A DNA stretch of 21,700 nucleotides from Tritrichomonas foetus (taxonomy: Eukaryota; Parabasalia; Tritrichomonadida; Tritrichomonadidae): the NCBI GenBank assembly GCA_001839685.1, contig MLAK01001292.1:1-21700 (forward strand). Reading direction: 5' to 3'. Below are positions 1 through 6,602 of this stretch, piece by piece. Both the position numbers and the translations under genes were made by a program. The first letter of the stretch is position 1. Every line of letters starts with the position of its first letter. The notes under the pieces were generated by a model. The model did not search any database. It was not told the origin of the DNA and saw only the letters and a list, made by a program, of their open reading frames with translations.

Positions 1-214
1 AATGAATTCAACCTGAAATTTGAATAGATGTTGACAATATATACTATAATACCTTAGTTATATTATGAAATTATTAAGATATTTCATAATTCTATTGGAA
101 TCATTATTATGATCCATTTATCATTGTAATTCAAACTATTATATATAGCTTCAGTGTAGTGCATTGAACTATTGATAAGAACTAATATAGATAAATTGGT
201 TCTTTATGTTCACT

Positions 215-248
215 AGTGAAATTACATCATAATTCTGATAATTTCACT
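215..248. repeat. 10-bp inverted repeat with 14-nt loop
   Basis: AGTGAAATTA (215-224) is the exact reverse complement of TAATTTCACT (239-248), giving a potential hairpin about 95 bp upstream of the first gene. At this AT content a 10-bp palindrome is only mildly notable. No function is implied. Confidence 0.4.
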
Positions 249-332
249 TGTCTTCATTCAAATTTACGAAACATTTGAAAATTATGGAATTTTCTGAAAA
301 ATCACCTGATTGAATTCAAAATAAAACTCACT

Positions 333-337
333 TCATT
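333..337 (+). promoter_or_regulatory. Initiator element (Inr, TCATT)
   Basis: TCATT matches the trichomonad initiator consensus TCA(+1)YW. Its A lies 7 bases before the ATG at 342, within the very short 5' UTR range known for Trichomonas. A second match, TCACT at 328-332, overlaps the same region, so the exact start base is uncertain. Confidence 0.6.
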
Positions 338-341
338 ATCA

Positions 342-2192
342 ATGATTGGATTCTTTATATCTTTAGCTATCTCAACGACAGGAATTGTTTATGGAAATCC
401 AGACTCTAGTGTTGTCTTCGAAGCATTTATTGATCCTTCAGCTCCAGAAACCCCAATTTTTCTTACACAAGTCAACGATGTTATTGAACAATATGGAGAG
501 ATCTATAAAGTTGTTATTCATCCAACACCAACCAAAGAACATAAATGGTCTCATGTATTCACCCGCTTAATTTATGCAGTTTATAGATCAGATGAAAAGC
601 GCGGACAATTTTACCTTCCTTGGGTATTATTAAATCACCAAACTCCATTCTTAGATGGTAATGATGTAACAGAAGAAGAATTATTAAAGAGTGTTTTACC
701 AGGTTATTCTACACCTCTTCAAATCAACACAGATGAACTTCTCCGTATTTACAAAGAGAGTGAAACTAATGAACTTGCTCTTGAAGCAATTAAATATGCT
801 GAAGAACAAGAAGTTACAGAACTCCCATCAATTTCAATCAACTATGCTATGGTTCCAATAAGTGCTGCAAAAAGAAGTTTGAGTCGTATGACCAAGAAAA
901 CATCATCTAGTGGTGGTTCAGTAACACCAAAACATTTGCCAGGAATTGTATATGGAAATGAACAATCATCTATTGTTTTTGAGGTATTCATTGATCCATC
1001 GGCTGAGGAAACCCCTTTATTCTTCCAACAAGTTAATGATGTCATCAATCAATACGGAAGTCTTTACAAAATCGTTGTCCATCCTACACCAACTAAAGTC
1101 CATAGATGGTCGTATATTTTCACAAGATTTATTTATGCAGTACATCGCTCTGATGTCAAACGTGGACAATTTTACCTTCCTTGGGTATTATTAAATCACC
1201 AAACTCCATTCTTAGATGGTAATGATGTAACAGAAGAAGAATTATTAAAGAGTGTTTTACCAGGTTATTCTACACCTCTTCAAATCAACACAGATGAATT
1301 ACGTCGTATTTACACAGAAGATGAAACATATGCTTATGTCATTGAAGCTGTTTTGTATGCAGATATGAAAGGAATCACAGAACTACCATCAATTAATGTT
1401 GATGGTATTGAAGTTCCAATGAATGCTGTTAAATCATCAGTTAATAGAAAAACATTAAGAACATCAACATCAGCAAAGCCATCTGTTAGACCACCTATTC
1501 CAGGAATTGTTTATGGCAATGAATCATCAGAAATCACAGTGGATATTTTCATTGATCCAGCTGCAGAAGAAACAAAGATTTTCTTTGCACAAATTTCTGA
1601 AGCCATTGAATATTATGGTTCACAATGCCGAATCGTAATTCATCCAACACCAACACGCGAACATCGTTGGTCATTCCTTTTTACACGCTTGATAACAGCA
1701 GTTAAAAACACAGATTACAAGAGAGGACAATTTTATCTTCCATGGGTTATCAATTATCACCAAGAGCCATTCCTTGATAGCAATAATGTTACTGAAAAAG
1801 AACTGTTAAGTTCTGTTTTACCAACATACCAAAATCCACTTCAAATATATCCTAATGTTTTACTCAATGAGTATCTTAAACAAAGCACAATTGACGAAAC
1901 AATTGATGCCATTCTTTTTGCAATAGATGAAGAAGTTGATGAACTTCCTGCTATTAAGATAAACGACTTTTCTATTGGTCTTAAAAACAAAAACCTCAAA
2001 ACACTCTTTAAGGCTTTTGTTAAGCCACAGCAAACAGAACAACAGTCAACCAATACTAAAGAAGCAGAAACTACAAGACAACAGTCAACTGTAAGTAGCA
2101 GCAGACCAGTTACCTACCGTGGAATGAAATCAATGAGAGGATCAGACTTCAAATTAATCATTTGGAATATTAAATACTCCATTTGGAAATAA
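342..2192 (+). CDS. Secreted triple-repeat DsbA/thioredoxin-like protein lacking CxxC
   Basis: 616 residues. A short hydrophobic N-terminus (about residues 2-11) suggests a signal peptide. Three homologous domains begin with GIVYGN at residues 14, 201 and 388, an exact 187-residue period. Each has the order of a DsbA-like thioredoxin fold: a strand ending FIDP, then the position where DsbA proteins carry CxxC, a helical middle containing RGQFYLPW, and a late LP motif (prolines 162, 349, 536) resembling the cis-proline loop. The expected cysteines are alanine and threonine in all three copies (A34/T37, A221/T224, A408/T411), and the whole protein has one cysteine. Redox catalysis is therefore unlikely; a binding or chaperone-like role in the secretory route is inference. 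The tail after about residue 560 is rich in Q, T and S. No KDEL-like signal or membrane span is seen. The ATG is supported by an initiator 7 bases upstream. The fold is assigned by motif pattern only. Confidence 0.6.
   Translation: MIGFFISLAISTTGIVYGNPDSSVVFEAFIDPSAPETPIFLTQVNDVIEQYGEIYKVVIHPTPTKEHKWSHVFTRLIYAVYRSDEKRGQFYLPWVLLNHQTPFLDGNDVTEEELLKSVLPGYSTPLQINTDELLRIYKESETNELALEAIKYAEEQEVTELPSISINYAMVPISAAKRSLSRMTKKTSSSGGSVTPKHLPGIVYGNEQSSIVFEVFIDPSAEETPLFFQQVNDVINQYGSLYKIVVHPTPTKVHRWSYIFTRFIYAVHRSDVKRGQFYLPWVLLNHQTPFLDGNDVTEEELLKSVLPGYSTPLQINTDELRRIYTEDETYAYVIEAVLYADMKGITELPSINVDGIEVPMNAVKSSVNRKTLRTSTSAKPSVRPPIPGIVYGNESSEITVDIFIDPAAEETKIFFAQISEAIEYYGSQCRIVIHPTPTREHRWSFLFTRLITAVKNTDYKRGQFYLPWVINYHQEPFLDSNNVTEKELLSSVLPTYQNPLQIYPNVLLNEYLKQSTIDETIDAILFAIDEEVDELPAIKINDFSIGLKNKNLKTLFKAFVKPQQTEQQSTNTKEAETTRQQSTVSSSRPVTYRGMKSMRGSDFKLIIWNIKYSIWK
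603..737 (+). repeat. 135-bp identical block, copy 1
   Basis: These 135 bases are identical to 1164-1298, exactly 561 bp downstream, inside repeats 1 and 2 of the same gene. The flanking sequence on both sides shows many synonymous and non-synonymous differences, so the identity ends abruptly. This pattern suggests gene conversion. Confidence 0.9.
1164..1298 (+). repeat. 135-bp identical block, copy 2
   Basis: Second copy of the identical block at 603-737. The third repeat, at the corresponding offset (about 1725-1859), encodes the same RGQFYLPW-containing segment but has clearly diverged at the nucleotide level. Confidence 0.9.
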
Positions 2193-2559
2193 AATTTATT
2201 CTTATTAATTTCCTTTTGTTAAAATATTTTATGGAAATAGTAATTTAATGAATTTTGGAAATATACAGTTAAGTTTAAATGAAACAGGAGATCTCAACAG
2301 TAATTTAATGAATTGTATAGTTATAAATCTAAACTTAGTGAAACACTCGTAGCTATTATTTGAAAGAGTTTATATCAACAGTGTATGTGTTTTTTAAGGA
2401 AGATCTTATTTGAATTATAGATAGAGATGTGATGAAAAGTATGATTTAAATGCTTATTTACCCAACTCGATTCAATTAATAACCAATTAGGAAGTCAAAA
2501 AGTTGTCGTATATCCATATTGAATTTCATCCTTATCGTCTTAGAACATTCAAAACAGGG
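2193..2559. other. Intergenic segment with a 16-bp direct repeat
   Basis: Between two co-directional genes. AGTAATTTAATGAATT occurs at 2239-2254 and again at 2299-2314, 60 bp apart. A frame continuous with the next gene could begin at a TTG at 2503, but there is no ATG before 2560, so this segment is read as 3' UTR plus promoter. A TATCG word occurs at about 2533 and a TCATC at about 2525, neither a full match to known elements. Confidence 0.6.
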
Positions 2560-5310
2560 ATGGATTTTCTCTCACTTCGCTCGATAATCTTCCCTGTAAC
2601 ACGCCAATTATCGGATACAGTCGAAAAATATCTCTCATTATCGAATGATCCAACTCAGCTTTCGTATTACGTAAGTGATTTATTCGCGCAGTTACAAAAC
2701 GAGCTTCACGACGAAAATCCTGAAGTTCGCGCTGATGCAGTTCAACAACTAGTCTTTCTTAGGGCGATGGGCCACGACACGGCGTGGGCCGATTTTGCCG
2801 TCCTTGAAGTTATGTCGATCGAAAATTATTCCTGTAAAAGAATCGCGTATACGTCTGCTTCCCAATCATGGCAGCCTCACTCAGATGTCGTTTTGATGGC
2901 CACAAATCGAATAATTAAAGACTTAACATCAAACAACCATTTTTTCACATCACTTGTCCTTTCATCAGTGACTCCATTTCTTTCAAATCAACTTGCCCAA
3001 GACATTGCATCTGATGTTATACTTCAATTAAATTCTTCAAAATCATCAATTCGTCAAAAAGCAGCAGTCACTTTTTATCACATCTGTTTGAAATTTCCAG
3101 ACGCTTTAAGACCGGGTTTTGCGTCATTACGAGCAAGATTAGATGATGAAGATATCTCTGTAGTCTTCTCAACTTTAACTGTTATGTGCGAACTTTGTTA
3201 TATGAATCCTAAAAATTTCATTGGATTTATTCCCAAATTATTCAAAATGTTAAATTCTTGTTCGCATTCATGGGTGACCCTTCGAGTTTTAACCCTTTTA
3301 CGAACTTTATCATCAGTTGAGCCAAGATTACCAAAAAAGCTTATTCAGCCACTTACAATTGTTCTAGAAACTACTCCTTCTGTTTTTGTCATGTATGAAT
3401 GCGTGAAAGCGATTATTGAAATTCCTATTAGTAATCAAAATCTTCTTGCTGCAGCCACCTATCGCCTGCAATCTTTTCTCCATGTTCCTGATTCCAATTT
3501 GAGATTTCTTTGTCTGTCTCTGTTTATCAAATTAATGAAAATCCAACCAAAATTGGTGTCTCAGCATCGCGATTTAATATCGATGTGTCTTGACAGCGAC
3601 AATGAACTGGAAAGACTGATGGCATTGGATTTAATGTCGAATTTGGTCACACCCAAAACTATTGATACTGTTGTGAATAAAATGCTTCTTCATTTCCAGG
3701 AATCAACATTTACACCATTTCGTGATAGTATGATTGAAAAAGTTGTTGACATGTGCACGAGAAATGATTATGAGCTTATTCAAGATTTCGAGTGGTTTAT
3801 TTCTATTTTAATGGATTTTGTTGAAGGTGGTGACTTCACATGTGGCGAACTTCTTTCTCAACAATTCATTGAATTGGCTTATCGTGTTCCTGACATCCGT
3901 CCAAAATTGATTCCAGAAATGGGTAATATTTTAGACTCAATAAACAGTCGGAAATTAAGCCAAGATTGTCGTACGGCACTTTTATTGACAGCTTGTCATA
4001 TTTTATCGGAATTTGCAGAGGATTCTGAGATGTTTGCAAAAGTACTTCAGCCAATAATAGTAGAAAATGATGATCGTGTTCAAGAAGCATGTTTAACAAC
4101 TTCTTTTATTTTATACTTAAAATGTAAAACTGAAGAAGAATTTGATAGAATTGAATCAATGTTTGATTTAAAGCTTCCTTTATTTGTGCAAAGTAGATTT
4201 ATTGATATTCAAGATACTGCATTATCTTTGATTGAACTTGTATCTAAATGTAAAATTATTCGCGGAAAAGGTGAAATGGAAATCTTTAAAGAATCATTTT
4301 TGGATCAAACTTCATTCGAAGAAATTGAAGCACCTGCTGAGTTAAATGAACCTTTTACTATTTTCGATGGTAATGATGAAGAACTTGACGTTCTTTATCC
4401 ATACATTCGGAAGAGACAACAGAAACGAAAACATAGAAATCATAATCATAATCATAAGCATAAGCATCGTCATCGCGAAAATACTGAGAACAGTAAAATT
4501 AATGAAAAAGAAAATGAAGAAAATAATGAAGAAAATGAGAAAGAAGCCGCTAAAGAAGATGCTTTTGTTGAAAGAATGATTCGAAGAAAACAACATCGAC
4601 AAAAAAAGAAATCTCAAAATCAAGAAGATCTTCCAGTCACTGGTCCTTTAATTCGATCAAGAATTCAACAATTGGGTAAAAATTCTTCAATTTCAGTTGC
4701 TGCTTCTGAGTTCATTCCAACACAGAAAACTCTAGAAGTTTCACTCGAAATATTCAATGTATCGAAATCATACATTCCTTCTATTGATTTTTCTGTCTTT
4801 GAAACTCATAGTGTTCACATCAAAGAAAGTGAACCTTTAAATTCCGGAATAGAACCAGGAAGTTCTGTTCAACATTCCATATTTTTAAATGTTGAAGATT
4901 TAACTGCGCCTCAATTAGTGAAAATCATCTTTGTTCCAATTTCAGGCGAGTCACTTGAAGTTAAAATGAAAATATTTCCTTCATACTTCCTGATTCCTGT
5001 TGATGCTGGTTTGATGAGTCATGCTGAATCGAAAGTTTGTTTCAAGAAATCCAAGACATTTGAGATAAACACTTGCAAACCAAAAGAAGTTCTTCAAAGT
5101 GTGGTAAATGTTTTACAAGCAAATGTGGCCAGCAATGAAAATGAAAAATCAAAAACATTATTATCAAAGACATCAATAAATGAATATGTGTATTCGACAA
5201 TTACATATGAGGAAACAAATATTCAAGTGGAAGTTGGATCACCGAATGAAAGACTATCAATTTCACTGTTGAAAGAAGTGGAACTGAAAATGAAATCACT
5301 TTCATCATGA
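2560..5310 (+). CDS. AP3D1: AP-3 adaptor complex subunit delta (delta-adaptin)
   Basis: 916 residues from ATG 2560. The N-terminal two thirds is an adaptin helical solenoid that lines up with delta-adaptins: VRADAVQQLVFLRAMGHD, FAVLEVMS, KRIAYTSASQSW, then PKNFIGFIPKLFKML, EPRLPKKLIQPLT and YECVKAII, all at the order and spacing of the AP-3 delta large chain rather than beta or gamma. Around residues 617-690 there is a highly charged hinge of Lys/Arg/His (NHNHNHKHKH) followed by Glu/Lys, comparable to the lysine-rich hinge of animal delta-adaptin. A C-terminal ear-like region follows (about 710-916). Length is close to the yeast protein and shorter than the human one. AP-3 sorts cargo from Golgi or endosomes to lysosome-like compartments. 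In trichomonads this would be the route to lysosomes or related vesicles (inference). No introns are seen. Confidence 0.85.
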   Translation: MDFLSLRSIIFPVTRQLSDTVEKYLSLSNDPTQLSYYVSDLFAQLQNELHDENPEVRADAVQQLVFLRAMGHDTAWADFAVLEVMSIENYSCKRIAYTSASQSWQPHSDVVLMATNRIIKDLTSNNHFFTSLVLSSVTPFLSNQLAQDIASDVILQLNSSKSSIRQKAAVTFYHICLKFPDALRPGFASLRARLDDEDISVVFSTLTVMCELCYMNPKNFIGFIPKLFKMLNSCSHSWVTLRVLTLLRTLSSVEPRLPKKLIQPLTIVLETTPSVFVMYECVKAIIEIPISNQNLLAAATYRLQSFLHVPDSNLRFLCLSLFIKLMKIQPKLVSQHRDLISMCLDSDNELERLMALDLMSNLVTPKTIDTVVNKMLLHFQESTFTPFRDSMIEKVVDMCTRNDYELIQDFEWFISILMDFVEGGDFTCGELLSQQFIELAYRVPDIRPKLIPEMGNILDSINSRKLSQDCRTALLLTACHILSEFAEDSEMFAKVLQPIIVENDDRVQEACLTTSFILYLKCKTEEEFDRIESMFDLKLPLFVQSRFIDIQDTALSLIELVSKCKIIRGKGEMEIFKESFLDQTSFEEIEAPAELNEPFTIFDGNDEELDVLYPYIRKRQQKRKHRNHNHNHKHKHRHRENTENSKINEKENEENNEENEKEAAKEDAFVERMIRRKQHRQKKKSQNQEDLPVTGPLIRSRIQQLGKNSSISVAASEFIPTQKTLEVSLEIFNVSKSYIPSIDFSVFETHSVHIKESEPLNSGIEPGSSVQHSIFLNVEDLTAPQLVKIIFVPISGESLEVKMKIFPSYFLIPVDAGLMSHAESKVCFKKSKTFEINTCKPKEVLQSVVNVLQANVASNENEKSKTLLSKTSINEYVYSTITYEETNIQVEVGSPNERLSISLLKEVELKMKSLSS

Positions 5311-5727
5311 ATTTTTTTGGTTATTTTTGTATGTAAAGCGATATTGTTTTTTTGTTTAAAACATAATTATAAAATGTGTGTTATTAATAAATGTATATAT
5401 TAAATATCAGTCAGCATTAATTTTAATTTTTTCATTTATCCTGAGAAGGATTTTATTAATAATTAATAGGTTCAAATACATCCATACCAGTTTAGATCTC
5501 TTTCTGCACTTGATATAAATGTCTTCTCTTGATATAAATGTCTTCTCTTGATATAGATTTCTTCTCTTGATATAGATTTCTTCTCTTGATATAGATTTCT
5601 TTCTGCGAAAAATAATTTCCATTTTTTGGAAGGCTCATTTATGATAGAAGTTAAAAAATTCAATGAGGAGAGAAAACAAGAATAAAGGTATTCAAAATTA
5701 TCTGTTTACATGTAAATTCTAAAATAA
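5311..5727. other. Convergent intergenic segment with a minisatellite
   Basis: 3' ends of the AP-3 delta gene (+) and the RJL GTPase gene (-) face each other here. Apart from the 19-bp tandem repeat at 5510-5604 it holds AT-rich DNA. Short open frames across the repeat on the minus strand simply read the 19-bp period and have no independent support. Confidence 0.7.
5510..5604. repeat. 19-bp minisatellite, five units
   Basis: Units start at 5510, 5529, 5548, 5567 and 5586. Units 1 and 2 are TTGATATAAATGTCTTCTC; units 3 and 4 are TTGATATAGATTTCTTCTC; unit 5 is a decayed copy. The two adjacent sub-variants indicate expansion by local duplication of neighbouring units. The period is not a multiple of three, which argues against a coding role. 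Confidence 0.9.
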
Positions 5728-6267
5728 TCAGCCAAGCTTCTTTTTGACAACCTTCATGATTTCCTTGAAGGCCTCTTGGACGTTTGACCCATCTTTTGCT
5801 GATGTCTGGAAGCTTGAGACTCCGAACTTTCTACCAAATGCCTTCGCTTCATCGGGCGACACTTTTGAACTTTGATCAGCTTTGCAGCCAACAAGCACCA
5901 TTGATGACCAGTCTGCTTGATATTTACTTCCTTCATCAATCCAGCGTTGGAGATGTTCAAATGACTCTGGATTTGAACAATCGTAGCATAAAATAATTCC
6001 ATTTGCTTCAGGATAGAATTCGTTTCTGACTTCAATATAAATGTCATCGCCTGACAAGTCCCAAAAATGAACGTAGGTTGGGACATTTTCAACATCAAGC
6101 CTCTGGGATTCGTAATCTATTCCGATTGTTGGTTTTCCCTTTCCAAGGGGTTCTGACGGTTTCATATATTTGTTAAGAAGAGATGTTTTGCCAACGCCTG
6201 AATCACCGAGTATCATAATTTTCATTTTGGTGAGTGTGGGGAGAGTTGTATCAACTTTTCGCGACAT
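5728..6267 (-). CDS. RJL-family small GTPase (DNAJC27/RBJ-like Ras-superfamily protein)
   Basis: 179 residues. P-loop GDSGVGKTS (about 21-29), switch I TIGIDYES, G3 region WDLSGDD in place of WDTAGQE, a diagnostic EVRNEFY segment, G4 as CKAD instead of NKxD, and G5 TSAK. There is no C-terminal cysteine (ends VVKKKLG), so no prenylation as in Rabs. EVRNEFY directly after G3, loss of the catalytic glutamine and absence of a lipidation motif are characteristic of the RJL family, known in vertebrates as the GTPase part of DNAJC27/RBJ. No J domain is present here, as in most protist RJLs. RJL distribution correlates with presence of a flagellum, and trichomonads are flagellates. The start could be Met1 (used here) or Met15, immediately before the GTPase core. 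Confidence 0.8.
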   Translation of the reverse strand: MSRKVDTTLPTLTKMKIMILGDSGVGKTSLLNKYMKPSEPLGKGKPTIGIDYESQRLDVENVPTYVHFWDLSGDDIYIEVRNEFYPEANGIILCYDCSNPESFEHLQRWIDEGSKYQADWSSMVLVGCKADQSSKVSPDEAKAFGRKFGVSSFQTSAKDGSNVQEAFKEIMKVVKKKLG

Positions 6268-6602
6268 TGAATTCTTTTTATCAAACGTATTTTTCTTCTT
6301 TCCACTTTTTTAGGAGATTAGAACGTTTTCGTCACTTATTGTATATATATTTATATAGTTTACTTATAGAAAAATATAATATCTTTTGTTCAAGATCAGA
6401 ATATCAATTCATTTTTATCCATGAAATTCTGAAACCCCGAATTAGAATTAATTGAGGAAATAGTGTTACATAGGTGAAAGCATGCTAAAATTAATGACTC
6501 GATTTGGGAATATCATTAAACGAAAAAAATAAATTTAAAAGTGATCAAACATGTTTACAAAATACAAAAAACAAAAATGATGAACTTTCTAGCAGAAAGA
6601 AA
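6268..6602. other. Upstream region of RJL gene, no gene seen
   Basis: Between the start of the RJL gene and the stop codon of the next minus-strand gene. An AACGTT word at 6324-6329, preceded on the minus strand by GACGAAA, resembles the AACGW (M3-type) motif of Trichomonas promoters, about 60 bp upstream of the GTPase ATG. The rest is AT-rich without a supported gene. Confidence 0.5.

Larger units (their letters stand above)
1..341. other. 5' flank of first gene, no gene seen
   Basis: AT-rich upstream DNA with no credible reading frame on either strand. It contains one 10-bp perfect inverted repeat, listed separately, and ends in two initiator-like TCAYW words directly before the first gene's ATG. 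It is most simply the promoter region of that gene. Confidence 0.6.

Noticed and set aside
2503..2559. N-terminal extension of AP-3 delta by 19 codons
   Set aside because: The extension begins with TTG, not ATG, and the conserved adaptin sequence starts after the ATG at 2560.
4342..4623. Opposite-strand and shifted frames over the AP-3 delta hinge
   Set aside because: Low-complexity Phe/Ile or Lys/Met strings produced by reading the charged-hinge codons in the wrong frame.
5407..5663. Minus-strand small proteins with repeated ISREEIYIKRR
   Set aside because: They are translations of the 19-bp minisatellite, which shifts frame every unit, with no start context or independent support.
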